A stretch of 64,000 bases of DNA from Malus domestica (GCF_042453785.1 NC_091662.1:253001-317000), one strand, 5' to 3'. Shown: positions 1 through 13,669, numbered from the stretch's first letter. The notes: a model not told the origin generated them from the letters alone. Numbers and translations are program-made.

Positions 1-252
1 TTAAAATTGAGAGACATTGCTAAAATTTTCCTTTAAAAATAAACTATCTAGGGAAAGTAAAAGGTGTTCAAAGTTGCACGAGTATGATTACCAACAAACA
101 CAATGACACTTTTTGTTTCCCATTAAGCAGGAAACATCAACACTCATTAAACAAAATCAAGTAAATACAACAAACAGCTGATTGAAATTGAACCAAATTT
201 ACTAACAATAACACAACTCGTGGAAAAATTAGATTTAGGAATTATATAGAGA

Positions 253-1976
<1,724 letters not shown>

Positions 1977-1999
1977 TCCTTAATCTACTAATTAATTAA

Positions 2000-2040
2000 C
2001 TTCTTTCACCTCTCTCTCTCTCTCTCTCTAACTCTCTGTC
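2000..2040 (-). promoter_or_regulatory. GA-repeat leader of reductase copy 1
   Basis: A CT run on the plus strand, so GA in the transcript, just upstream of the minus-strand start codon. A comparable GA tract sits in the leaders of the reductase copies at 16.5, 37.3 and 47.3 kb. GAGA-type tracts can bind BBR/BPC factors in plants; that role here is inference. Confidence 0.4.
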
Positions 2041-2119
2041 TCCTAAAATTAGAGAAAAACCAGAAATATTAATTGAAGATGAGAAATTTAGATACATATA
2101 CTGGGAGAGGATGTGAGAC

Positions 2120-2143
2120 ATATATATATATATATATATATAT
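2120..2143. repeat. (TA)n microsatellite upstream of reductase copy 1
   Basis: TA run of 12 units followed by further TA-rich sequence to about 2155, some 145 bases upstream of the start codon of the minus-strand gene. Confidence 0.8.
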
Positions 2144-2599
2144 TTTATATATATGAATAATGGTAAAGTGATGGTAATAGGCTCAGTGCTTACTCACATA
2201 CGATTTTGTCAGCGCTGGTGTCAACACAAGCGTGTGATGTGAGCGCTGGTGTCAGCACAGGGTTACATGTCCATGTCCTGATGAATGATGAAGACGTCTT
2301 TTAATTAATTTGCTACATCTGTTTTTTGCCGACATCGTTTGTGCAAAGTGACGAATAATCTAAATTATCTAATACCAGAGGATGATCACAAAATTTTCAT
2401 TTGATTAGAGGTCATCGAAAAACAAAGAAAAAATTGACGACAACACGGTTAAGAAAAACATAACTGAACACATCAATTTGAAAAGAAAAAAAAAATTAAA
2501 AAAGTAGAAGATGATAATTACTATAGTATAAAGTTGGAGATGAAATTGCACTATTCATTAAGGAGTTGATTTTGAATTATTCACGGTTTTGTCATTGGG

Positions 2600-3770
2600 T
2601 TTCTGCGTTTAGGTCCTTCATCACCAAAAACAAACGGGTTTGGGCTGCTGCGTTTAGGCCCCAAGTGGGCTGTGTCGTGGGTTGGGATAATGACTCTTTT
2701 GCATGCTTCAATCCAGATCATCGGACATGATTTGGGGGTAGTTTGGTCATTCTAACTTCAGTATATGGAGATGGAGCAGCCTCATCAAGAGATTACTTCA
2801 AAACGTTCAATCCCACTGACTTGGGTCCCTTCAATTTATGTCAGTGTTTTGGTAATCTTTTAAGTTTCAATATATATAGAAGCAACAGCTTCCTCTAAAA
2901 AGTGTACTCCTTTTTCTCTCTAAAATTCTCTATTTGAAATAATTTCCCAGCAACTTCGCCACCGACCCTAGCCTTTGGCTTGGGTGCCGGAGGCATCCTT
3001 CCTTCTCTCTCCCTTCTTTGTTTCCTCCTAAGTTTTCTCAGGTTCTCTTATTTTTTCCTCCCCCTCCCAGCCTCCCTCCTCCTCTTTCTTCACCTTTTCT
3101 AGTTTTCTCCCTACCTTTTTATTTTTCAATTCTTCCCTGAGGTTAATCTCAGTTTTCCTTGAGCCGAGTCTCAACTATCATGGGCTTCATGCCCCTTATC
3201 CGGCGTTTTTCACCTGCTTTTACTACTTTCTGTCTTTTAATTTCTCTTCCTCCCTTTTCAGATGTGATACCTCATCCCCATACCACCATGTGCTCGGATT
3301 AACAGGCTCTGATCACAAATTGGATATCAGATCCACTTCCCTCCCTCACTTCCCGTCCCCCAACCGGCATCCTGAACCCCATCGAGGCCTAGTGTTGGGT
3401 ATGTTACACACTCCCTTAGACTCACCTTCTTCCCATATGTTACTTTGTTTGTATATTTTTGCAGGGGTTCGTGAATGGGACTTGAATCTGGTGTCTATTT
3501 TCTCGGTTCGGAGTTTGGTTTCCTCTAAGGATGTGACGGCAGCGGCGATATGGTCTTTGTTGCTGAAGATTAGGGTTTTTTTATTGTTTGTTTTCAGCGG
3601 CCTTCGGGCCTAAGTTTATGTGGATTTCCTGTTGTATTTTGGGTTGTTACTCTTATTTTGCTTGGGCTTTTTACTTTCTTTGTAGTTGTTTACCCGTCTC
3701 TTTTTTGACCTTGTACTAATTTTTATTTTAATGAAAGTTATCTTCGTGATAAAAATAAAAAAAGATTAAA
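2600..3770 (+). repeat. Unclassified retroposon-like segment with A-rich tail
   Basis: A GC-richer, CT-rich leader-like stretch (2900-3260), a non-coding middle and a 3' end with an ATGAAAG-type motif and an A-rich tail at 3750-3780. The layout resembles a non-autonomous deletion derivative of a LINE: 5' leader and 3' end without reverse transcriptase. No protein domain is recognisable. An open frame at 3290-3613 looks fortuitous. A transcribed pseudogene is the alternative. Confidence 0.3.
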
Positions 3771-3774
3771 AAAA

Positions 3775-3911
3775 AAAAAAACTAATGAAAATGGCTTGAA
3801 AACTTTGAGTTTTAACGATAAAGACAAAATAAAGGGTAAAGTGAATAGGAGTGTAAAAATTTGGTTTTTCGTTAAAGTGAATAGTACCGGAAGCTTTTTA
3901 TTAAAGTTCCC
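3775..3911 (-). mobile_element. Small Mutator-type MITE, copy 1
   Basis: Same sequence as the element at 44791-44944 but in opposite orientation. Ends read as gggaacttt and its imperfect inverted counterpart. A candidate 9-bp flank (ttaaaaaaa) is seen at both sides but is low-complexity, so the exact left edge is uncertain. Confidence 0.6.
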
Positions 3912-5342
3912 TTAAAAAAAACAATCGCTATTGAAAACAGTGTAAATCTTTTCGCTTGGTGAAAATTATTCAAAGGTTTCTGTAGTTCTATGCCCGCTTT
4001 ATTAGACGAGTGGGTATCCATAGATGAGAATCTTGAATGGTACTCCTTCGATTGACTATTGCAAGTTTTGCAGCCTCTTCACAACATATACTATTCATTT
4101 GTTTAAGTTTCTTTACTTTGTCATTGTGGTTGGTACACCACTTTTAATTAGTGCCATAAGTTGTGTGAACAAACATATCAACTGTTGAGTTTACAACATT
4201 ATATGCACGTAGGTTTCATTTTTTTTTTTTTTTGTGGATAATTTTGGAGTACAAACATAGAATTTGAGAGACAAAAGACTGTCATTTATTTACATTAACA
4301 ACTTCCATTTTTCCAATCTGTAATGTAACAGTCAAAAGAAAATTTACATGTAATAAGAAAGAAGAAGGTTCTACCTAACGCAGAACCCCACCCTTAGACA
4401 CCTACTTTGTTACTCACGTATGTAAATATTACTGTCTTTGGACTATTCGGTTCCTCATTGTAAATAAGGTTGCAAATAAATTTTCACATCTATGTAAATA
4501 GTACTCCACCATTGGACACGTATTTTGTCCCTCAGTAGATATCTATTTATATAGTTAAAACTCTTTTACATGTTTTATACGGTTTTAAAACTGGCAGCAA
4601 CATGCGAACATCCTTGCTATTTATCTCTAAACTGAGTAGTTATGCATTTAAACAAGCAGTTTTAATTTTATTTCCTATGTTTGTTTCCAAAAGCAGTTCA
4701 AATGGTTGTTTCCCTTACAAAAGCAGTTCAAATGGTTGTTTTCCTTCGTCATTCTTTCTTTTGTTCACCGTTTTACAGTTATACTCCATGCCTGTACTTC
4801 TTTTTTAAACTCCTGCCCATGAGTTTATTTAATTATTTTAATAGAAATTTTTATATCCATTCAATTTTGTTTGAATTTTCGATAATTATTGAATTTATAT
4901 GTTGACTTAGAATATTCTTCAAATTTTGAAAACAGGAAGAAAGAGGAGAGAAGAAGGTTGGAAACCTTCATGTGAGTTGAATTGAATTCGTTGTATTATG
5001 CTGGAAAAGAAAGGGATGTTATCAAATTGGCTTTAAACAGACGACTTGGATTTTTACTACATCTTTACCTTTTTCTTTAACAGACGCGACTTGGGATATT
5101 TTGGTTACTGCATTTTAATTCACACCACGTTTTATAATTAATTTGGTTGTGCAGAAAACTTATTATTACGAAATAAAGTTGAGGTTTCATCATATAATTA
5201 ATTTGTGAAACCAAACAGGCATATGTCCTTTATGTCACTTAAATTGTATTGTCCACGTATTATGCTTAAAATTTCATCACTCATGAATGACGTGTTGATA
5301 GTGTGAATCCCACAAAATGAAAAGAAGGGACCTATTGCATGT
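3912..5342. other. Intergenic, AT-rich, no gene seen
   Basis: No supported coding sequence. It contains a perfect-phase direct repeat of 30 bp (two copies, about 4687-4746) and assorted AT-rich DNA. Short open frames around 4602-4905 span the repeat and look accidental. Confidence 0.6.
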
Positions 5343-6667
5343 GCTTAAAAAGATTTACTATCCTAAAATTTCTTGATTTTCAACATTTCATACATCAAGT
5401 TTTTTTCGTTTCAAAATGATACCTAAAGTCATAATTATAGAACAATTTCATACTTCCGTTAAGTTGTCTTATAAAATAGGCGTTAAGCTGTGACGTGATG
5501 TCTGCATGGACTGTGACTAGCGCCATGTGAAAAATAATTTTTTTAATAAGATTTAAAAAAAAAAAAAAATTTGAAGTCGTCGTCCCGAGCCTGGCAGTCC
5601 TCCATCTTTCCTATCCTTTCTTCGTCTTCTGTTGCTCATGTTTTTCAATTATTAAACTGCAAACAATTTGTAGAAAATCAACACACCAATTAATCCAAGA
5701 ACCCACATCCCATAAATTAAATTAAACCATGTTTGACATAAACTCAAATTCGTCATAAAAAAATCGTGGCCAAATTCGTTGACCAGTCGTCGCCTCCATG
5801 TCTCGGCCATCTTTGAAATCAGCAATCGGTACCTCAATCGGGCTCCGGCGGAGTTTTCTATCTCCTCACCCATCAAAACCAACCCTCCCCTGTGTCACAA
5901 CACTTCCAGCCTCAGCCGCCACCAAATCTACTCTCTTTCTCCTATCTCCCTCACATAGTCTCACCCTCTCACTCTAAAGCTCAAACCACCATAATGGCAG
6001 CCTCCCTTACAATCTCAAGGCTCCTCAGAGCCCCCAAATCCCTCGTTTTCTCCACCATCACAACCGCTGCCGCACCCAAAACATCTCTCTTCTCACCCAA
6101 ATCCTTCTCCTCCAAAATCTCTTACACTCCCCTCATCCGCTTCTTCACCGCCCCCTTCAAATCCATCTCCGCCACCATCGCCGTCTGCGACAAGCGTCCC
6201 GAAGCGACCCTCTCCTACCTCGACGGCAAGCGACCCTCTCCTACCTCGATGCGAGCTGTGTGATCTGCAACGAGGTGCTGCTGCTGTCCGATGGGAACGG
6301 CGATTTCACGAGGGCGATCGACGACTTCACGACGGGGCTGTTGTAGGGTTTCGAAGGAAATCTGGGATTGGGTTTTTTATTGGGGTGTGGATTCTGCTAA
6401 AATATTTTTTAGCTTTTAGGTTTTTAAATTTCAAACTTCTAAATTTTTTTGTTTTTTATTTAAAATTTTTTAATTTTCACATGGTGTCCAGTCACTATTC
6501 ACGTAGGCGCCACGTCACAAGTTAACGTTTATTTTAATAGACAGCTTAACAGAAGTATGAAATTGTCCCATAATTATGACTTTAGGTAGCATTTTGAGAC
6601 GAAAAAAACTTGATGTACGAAATGTTGAAAACCAATAAACTTTGGGGTAGTAAACTGAGATTAACCT
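5343..6667. mobile_element. Mutator-like element A carrying captured gene DNA
   Basis: Long terminal inverted repeats of ~190 bp: the left arm (from about 5354) and right arm (to about 6655) match when one is reverse-complemented. Both share the segments tacatcaagttttttt and tacctaaagt with the arms of element C at 13844-15411, so A and C are one family. No transposase is present. The inside holds a piece of a peroxiredoxin gene (5994-6346) and an open minus-strand frame of 76 codons (5652-5882), possibly a second captured piece. Target duplication is not clear, unlike element C, suggesting an older insertion. This is a Pack-MULE-like arrangement. Confidence 0.7.
5994..6346 (+). pseudogene. 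Captured fragment of type II peroxiredoxin E (chloroplast type)
   Basis: The first 76 or so codons look like the transit peptide and start of a plastid type II peroxiredoxin (MAASLTISRLLRAPKS; then SISATIAVCDKRPEATLSYLD, where the family has VGDKLPEATLSYFD). After a short direct duplication (aagcgaccctctcctacctcga-like, two copies near 6206-6250) the frame ends. A second piece in another frame reads EVLLLSDGNGDFTRAI, matching the family downstream of the active site. The central part with the peroxidatic cysteine (PTCS region) is missing, so it cannot be an active enzyme. It lies wholly between the inverted repeats of element A, so it was most likely captured by the transposon. Recognition rests on remembered family sequence. 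Confidence 0.75.
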
Positions 6668-6689
6668 GTTTTTTTTAACAAACAATATT

Positions 6690-6780
6690 ACATATATATA
6701 TATATATATATATTTTTTTTTTAACAGATGATATTATCTATATTTTTTTTAACAAATAATATTATATATATATATATATA
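6690..6780. repeat. Duplicated TA-repeat block
   Basis: Two similar units, each with a TA run followed by a T run and a gatattatctat-type motif. Probably tail-derived or slippage DNA next to the neighbouring SINE. Confidence 0.5.
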
Positions 6781-6950
6781 TTTTTTTTTTTTTAAAGACG
6801 ATATTATCTATACTAGGAGGAGGAGAGAGTCGGTTTAGCCTCACATAGACTAACAATAATGTGATTTAAATTCACCTTTGACAAGAATTGAACCTAAGAC
6901 CTTTAACTTGCAACTGAATAGGAATACCACTAAATAGTACTAAGTGGCAA
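6781..6950 (-). mobile_element. tRNA-derived SINE, minus orientation
   Basis: Reverse complement carries the same body as the SINEs at 1507 and 13297, including a decayed B-box (GGTTCAATTC). The T run at its left edge is the A-tail read on the plus strand. It is more diverged than the other copies. Confidence 0.65.
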
Positions 6951-7030
6951 GATACTCTCTACATTATCAATTAATTTTTATCTTTAAACTTCAACTTTCT
7001 TCAATCACAATACAACGCAATTGTATGATT

Positions 7031-7166
7031 AAAAAGTAACACTATTAGAAGGTGATGTCTATTGGGCTTTTGGACATGTTTAAGAGAATCTCTATTTTAA
7101 AAAGTAACAGTATTAAAAGGTGATGTCTATTGGGCTTTTGGACATGTTTAAGAGAATCTCTATTTT
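7031..7166. repeat. 68-bp tandem duplication downstream of the F-box gene
   Basis: Two nearly identical 68-bp units in direct orientation (7031-7098 and 7099-7166), differing at two or three bases. No coding sense. Confidence 0.85.
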
Positions 7167-7358
7167 ACAAGTCCTCCATTGGGCTAAATGAAAGTTCTCT
7201 AAAATGAAATTCAACTCATAAGCATACAATCCAGGCAACGTTGGAAGTGAAATAATGAGGAAGATACAAATTATATTAAATAGCCTGATCTTCTTCTTTC
7301 TTTCATCCTTGTGATTACTGATGATTGTCTTTAATTAAGTAGGTGATAATATGATCAA

Positions 7359-8756
7359 CTAGCTGATCATGGAGTATTTCATGGTGGGTGAAACAAGGCT
7401 CTCCATGTACAAAGCCACTTGAGAAGAGTGTACATCTCCGGAGAATACGGTTCGAAACTTTCTGTCTGCCGGATTGTAAATGACTAGTTTCCTTTGATGC
7501 AAGAGGATTAGAATTTCACCGTTGCTCAAAATACTCAGAAGTGACATCAGCCCTAGGTATTCAGAATCCATCTTCTGCGGAATGGTAGTGAAAATAGACC
7601 AAGATGCCTTGACCCCATACTCATTCATTAACCACACCTGATAATCAGACCCATGAGGGCTGTGGAGCATACTCATCCGCCCTCCTAAAACCCCCAAACC
7701 ATAGAACGAGAATTTTTTGTCCCCGTCGCCCGGTAGGGGAACTTGCCGGTACGTCTCCTCCGTTATATCGAAAGAAACAATAGAGAAAGGCCTCTCATCA
7801 TCACCGTCTGCGGCAACTTGATCGGTAGTCTTTCCACGGCGAACTGCCCAGTGGAGAGCCTCGTTGAGTAAAGTTCCGACCACGTTGAACAGAAAGTAAA
7901 AAGGTAGGGTTTCGGCTCTGGCTTTCCAAGTATTGTTCTTCAAAGAATAAATGTCAAGTTGGGTGGCGAAAATGCCAGCCTTACTTGAAGAAGTGGCCCT
8001 TACTATTTTATAATCGTCCTTGCACAAATCGTAACCGAAGCCATAGAAGTAATCCTTATCGGAGATTGTCATCAACTTTGGGGCTGCATGAACGTGCCTG
8101 GTGGATGGATTATAAATCATCATATCTTCCGAGGCAAGCACCAAACACACAAGGCCGTTACAAGAGCCGACAATCTTCATGTCTTCGACAGGCCGCCTCA
8201 TTGTCACAGGGTACTCATGCTCCTCCTCCACAACCTTAGTAGTAGTATTAGCACTAGTTGTGCCAGCTGCTTCTTCTTTTGTTTCTGTTTCTGCCTTTGC
8301 TTCTGCTATAGGTTCTGCTTCACCGTCGCCAGGGGATGGCAAGGGTGCCGTTGCAGGTGCATCAATAGTAGTGGTATTGAGAATATGTACGTGGACGGAC
8401 TGAAGGAGGGGCAAAGTGGAGAGCATGAGTCGTGCTCTTGACGATGTAGTTTTGCCATGAGCATCATGATCATGATCACAATCATGGTCATCGACATCTG
8501 GTTTGGTAGAGCGGATAAGGAGGTGTGACTTGACAAATTTTGGGTCGGAGATGAGAGCAAGCCATGGCTTGCATACGCTTCTGAAACGAAGGAGGGACTT
8601 CATCGGCAGTTGCAGCAGAATTTCCTCCACAATCTCATAAGGAAGCTGCCGGTGATCATCTTGTTTATTATGCATGCTGGAATGGTCTAATAAGGTTTCC
8701 ATGTGATATACAATTGGTTGTGGGAGGCTTGATGAAACTTGAGACTTGAGTTCCAC
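7359..8756 (-). CDS. F-box protein with F-box-associated domain
   Basis: Single-exon gene of 465 aa, typical of plant CPR1/CPR30-like F-box proteins, the substrate receptors of SCF E3 ubiquitin ligases. The F-box is near residues 38-80 (LPYEIVEEILLQLPMKSLLR, then FRSVCKPWLALISDPKFVKSHL). A long acidic, Ala/Glu/Thr-rich linker covers roughly residues 130-175. The F-box-associated domain then begins with IVGSCNGLVCL and continues with YNPSTRHVHAAPK and FYGFGYDLCKDDYKIV. The start is the first ATG of the frame; a second Met at residue 19 (MET-type) is a possible alternative. The gene is free-standing, with no homologous neighbour in the window except a possible FBA-like scrap at 12468-12734. Substrate protein unknown. 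Frame is intact. Confidence 0.88.
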   Translation of the reverse strand: MELKSQVSSSLPQPIVYHMETLLDHSSMHNKQDDHRQLPYEIVEEILLQLPMKSLLRFRSVCKPWLALISDPKFVKSHLLIRSTKPDVDDHDCDHDHDAHGKTTSSRARLMLSTLPLLQSVHVHILNTTTIDAPATAPLPSPGDGEAEPIAEAKAETETKEEAAGTTSANTTTKVVEEEHEYPVTMRRPVEDMKIVGSCNGLVCLVLASEDMMIYNPSTRHVHAAPKLMTISDKDYFYGFGYDLCKDDYKIVRATSSSKAGIFATQLDIYSLKNNTWKARAETLPFYFLFNVVGTLLNEALHWAVRRGKTTDQVAADGDDERPFSIVSFDITEETYRQVPLPGDGDKKFSFYGLGVLGGRMSMLHSPHGSDYQVWLMNEYGVKASWSIFTTIPQKMDSEYLGLMSLLSILSNGEILILLHQRKLVIYNPADRKFRTVFSGDVHSSQVALYMESLVSPTMKYSMIS

Positions 8757-9687
<931 letters not shown>

Positions 9688-10460
9688 ATTCTCTGACAGG
9701 GTTAGCTAATGTATTGGGTATAATACCACCTCCATCTCTATCTAGTTATACAACTGACACATGCATAAATCTATACAACAAAATAAACATTTACATACTG
9801 GTTGTTGAGGTGGGAAGTACAAATTACCTGAAGGCTGGCCGTGATCGGTTGAAGAAATTAATCACGCGGGTAGCCGCAAGCTAGGTGTGGGAGCCTAGGT
9901 TTCTTGTAATAGAAGCAGCTGGTTCATTTCCAAAAGATGCGCAGTTAGTGTAATATGATGGGATTTGGACTTGCATTCATTACAAACTGGAAATGGCTTC
10001 GTTAATTGGGCAAGTCGTAGGTGATGCGGAAGAGGAATGAGAAATTAAGATGTGTTTGTTGCCGCCACACACACATATATGTATGCCGCACAGCAAATGG
10101 AATAGAATATATAGTTCAGACGAGAGAGAGATGAGTAGAGTAGACTCGGCCGGCGCGTTGAAATTGTACTTGTTCATAATTTGGTGTTAGCATGCAGCGC
10201 ATACATTCAACTTTCCAGATCATGCCTTGTTGATATCCTAATTGAAGGAAGTTGAGTTCCACAACAAAATTAATTGGCAAAATGCAGAGTAGCCAAAACT
10301 CCTATATACTTTTATAAGGTTTTTCCTTTTATTAATGTAGGAATATTTTACCTTCATATTCTCATACACCATCTTATATGTGACGAACTTTCAAGCCAAA
10401 TACGTGGACAACAAAAATTGGATTAAATTAAGCACGTGTGGATATTGAGCTTCACGCATG
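9688..10460. other. Intergenic, no gene seen
   Basis: No coding evidence. Short frames on both strands lack codon-like composition or recognisable domains. Confidence 0.5.
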
Positions 10461-11175
10461 GGTTAAATTGCTTTAATATCATAAACAACATTAAATTTTT
10501 ATTATAAAATCAATTAATAATACAGTAAGTAACTCAACTTCTTATAAACCTTTTCAAAATTTGTCTTTTCAATTTATTACCTTCATATTCTCACAATAAT
10601 TAAGAGGTCGCACTTGGTGCGGTGGCAAGTGCCTTCGCCCATGAGCGGTAGATCTCGGGTTCGAGACTTGGGAGCAGCCTCTCCATAAATGGGGGTAAGG
10701 CTAGCCGACATTCACCTCTCCCAGACCCTACGTAAAGCGGGAGCCTTGTGCACTGGGTACGACCTATATTCTCACAATAATTGCCATGATGCGGTATTTT
10801 CTGTGCGTGTCAACTGTCAAGTGGTGTTAAATATTGGTAAAATTATTGTAAAAGTTAAAGTAGCAGTACGTGACGTGATGGTAATATATATATATATATA
10901 TATTTATATATGCTGGTCACGGGCTAAATTGCTTTAATATCATAAACAACATTAAATTTTCATTATAAAATTAATTAATAATACAGTAAGTAACTCAACT
11001 TCTTATAAACCTTTTCAAAATTTGTCTTTTCAATTTATTACCTTCATATTCTCACAATAATTGCCATGATGCGGTATTTTCTGTGCGTGTCAACTGTCAA
11101 GTGGTGTTAAATATTGGTAAAATTATTGTAAAAGTTAAAGTAGCAGTACGTGACGTGATGGTAAATATATATATG
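10460..11175 (+). repeat. ~255-bp tandem duplication split by a SINE
   Basis: Unit 1 (about 10460-10905, including the SINE) and unit 2 (about 10920-11175) share near-identical sequence from gctttaatatcataaacaac through the cagtacgtgacgtgatggta motif, then a TA run. Unit 2 lacks the SINE. Confidence 0.9.
10602..10765 (+). mobile_element. tRNA-derived SINE (Au-like) with 17-bp target duplication
   Basis: Begins with a tRNA-like head (cacttggtgcggtggcaag, then a B-box-like GGTTCGAGAC) and ends cactgggtacgacct. The 17-bp flanks (atattctcacaataatt at 10585-10601 and 10766-10782) are identical. The second unit of the tandem duplication shows the uninterrupted site, confirming both edges. Likeness to the plant Au SINE group is from memory. 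Confidence 0.9.
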
Positions 11176-11613
11176 CTGGTCGATCGTTTAATTTGAATGA
11201 AACTTACAACTCCTATAAGCTAGCTAGCTAGAAATATTGAATCTAGCTATCTCGTTCTTGTCAACAGTGGAGTAGTCGATCAGATACTGCTGACTGTGTC
11301 AAATAAATCGCCTCCAGTTCTATGAGAGTCCAAGACACCGAGAATATAAGGGCAACTCTACCGTTGGAAAAGCTTTCTAGGGCAAACCATCCTTACACTG
11401 AATAATCATGGTAATAAGTAATAAAATATTAATATTTTTTATTTTATAAAATAATAAAAAATAATTTTATTTGTAATTTTGGATATGATTTTTAATCAGT
11501 CTCGTTGTACCACATGTCATTAAATAAGAAATTACAACCCAAAGTATTTGAGAAAATATAAAATTATGATGTAAGTTGGAAGATAATGATAACATATTTA
11601 TAGAAAAATTAAA

Positions 11614-12902
11614 GGGTAACTTGAAATAGGTCCAATTTTATAGCCCAATATTAAGATTAGTCCAATTTTTTGTTATTTTCTATTTAGATCCAATGACTAG
11701 GACTCTAGTTAGCATTTTTTCTGATTAAGTTGATTTGTTTGCATTGTGATTACTATTTTACCCTCCTATTTTTCCATGTTCTTTATATCATCATTCAAAT
11801 TTTGTATATATTCATCTTTAATTATCCATAAAAAAAAAATTCGTTCTTCAGTTTTGGTCATCTTCTATTGTACGATATCTTGATAATAATTTTTGAATTT
11901 GGATTACTGATATCCTTTCTGTTTTATGTTCTTCAAGCTCATGTTGTCTTCTCTGATAATCAATGAGATACAAAGGGCTAATATTGCTTTTAATCACCAA
12001 TGCACTGCTAAAAAAAATTGTAATTTTCTAAGCACCTGAAATTTTCCGTTTTTATTTGTTGTTTTCATTCCACCCATGTAGGTAGACAACAACAAATCAG
12101 TTATAAAAACTCAATTCCCAGATCAAAGAAAAAACACAATAACTTTCCACCCATTCAAGTACGTAAATAGATACAAAAAATTCAATTCACACAGGTAGTT
12201 TACTTTGATTCCACCCTATAGGTAGACAACAACAACTAAGACACAACCAACAAAAGGTGCTATTAAGCTACTTGTTCTACAAAACCCACCAACCCAATTA
12301 ACGCGTATTTAAAAAATTAAGGCTCAAACTTCTATTGATCCTGGTTTAAATATCTTTAGCCCGAATCAGTATTATAAACCCAATTTCACATAAAAAAAAT
12401 GTCTCAAATCAAGTGCATATATAATCTATACTTCCACCCTAATAGGGAAAGTATGGTTTCCTTCCACTCATATAGGTAGACAACAAAAGCAACTAACAAC
12501 AAGGGATGAATAGATAAAACAGGTGCATATTACCATACCAGTTCGCCAGGTATGAATATCCTTTAAAACCCAAACTTCTGCCTGCATTGATTGTTTGCAG
12601 GAATCATATTTATCCATCTCATAATTCGAATTTGAATTATACAAGCAGGAATCGGGAAGATTTTTTTTCAAAATCATTGGAATCGATGAGATAAACTCAG
12701 CACCCCCAAAATCGTCGGAATATGGCAAATTCATTTCAAAAACTACACGGTGGCAAGTGCTGTAATTCGTTTGAAAATTATGGACATCTAAATAACTGAC
12801 GTGGAGATATATTACACTTGCTAGGCCCCACCTTGGACGATGTAATACTAGTGGACTCCTTTCAAATAGCCTTATAAAATTGGACCCATATTGAAAGATC
12901 CC
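11614..12902. mobile_element. Mutator-like element B, non-autonomous
   Basis: Bounded by identical 10-bp flanks (aaaaattaaa at 11604-11613 and 12903-12912). The ends form imperfect inverted repeats: gggtaacttgaaatagg on the left and, reverse-complemented, gggatctttcaatatggg on the right, both followed by tccaattttata. Terminal GGG and a 9-11 bp target duplication fit Mutator. No transposase is seen. The interior contains a possible gene scrap at 12468-12734. Confidence 0.75.
12468..12734 (-). pseudogene. Possible captured gene fragment (FBA-like motif)
   Basis: An 88-codon open minus-strand frame starting MNLPYSDDFGG. It contains AEVWVLKDIHTWR, reminiscent of the (E/V)WVLKD..W signature of plant F-box-associated domains, and otherwise matches nothing I recognise. 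It lies inside element B, so it could be a captured exon. Weak: the motif is short and the rest of the domain is absent. Confidence 0.3.
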
Positions 12903-13296
12903 AAAAATTAAATCTTTTTTTATTTTTTGGATTTTTTTTTTATTTTTTTATTTTTTTTATTAATTTTTTACATTTTTATTAATATTTTATATTTTTATTA
13001 ATTTTTTTATTGTGGCTGATGTCACCCTTGTATCACGTCCACCTTGGGCTCTCGGACCACCAATTTGTGTCGGGCCTGTCCCTCGAGCCCTCTCTGGTGT
13101 TGAAGCCAGAATGGGCTAGAGTTCATTGCCCCAACAATTGGGTCCTATGCAATCCACGGTCCATTGGGCACAAGCCCCCGCTAGACTTGCTCTCACATTT
13201 GATAATAGCCAAGGTTGAAGAGATTAAATTTTTAAACTAATCATCAAACTAAATGATGCGTCATTGATAAAAAACAAACATGTTAACATACATTTA
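12903..13296. other. T-rich tract and GC-richer unidentified patch
   Basis: 12910-13015 is almost pure T/A. 13016-13200 is markedly GC-richer than its surroundings, with a short open frame (13010-13240) that resembles no family I know. Probably part of an unrecognised repeat. Confidence 0.4.
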
Positions 13297-13472
13297 AGTG
13301 CCACTTAATACTACGATCTAGTGGTATTCCTCTTCACTTGTAAGTAAAAGGTTTTACGTTCAATTCTTGCCAAAAGCGAATTTGAACCACATTATTGTTA
13401 GCTCATTGTGAGGCTTAGCCTACCCCTCTTCCCTTTAGTGTAGATTATATCGTTTGTACAAAAAAAAAAACA
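13297..13472 (+). mobile_element. tRNA-derived SINE with A-tail
   Basis: Same family as 1507-1668 and 6781-6950, with tctagtggtattcctcttca and a B-box-like motif, ending in an A run. Flanking sequence on both sides resembles the two halves of the MITE family at 24973 and 27310, so it probably inserted into a MITE. Confidence 0.7.
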
Positions 13473-13669
13473 CACACACACACTTAATTAATAATCTAAT
13501 TATCTACAACTATATCATTTGAGTTACATATTTTGTTTAAAAATTTGGTCTCTTAATAATACAACAAAAATTTACTCGAGGGAGGGAGGGTAAATTCCTA
13601 TCCATATATACAAACAAACATATAATCCACCTTTGCCCTTGCTTTTATAATTATATATGTGGACTTTTA

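Noticed and set aside
3290-3613. 107-codon frame in a GC-richer segment
   Set aside because: No recognisable domain, sits within a retroposon-like stretch, no homologous neighbour.
7985-8560. Several open frames opposite or out of frame with the F-box gene
   Set aside because: Shadow frames; only the 465-residue minus-strand frame has F-box and FBA motifs.
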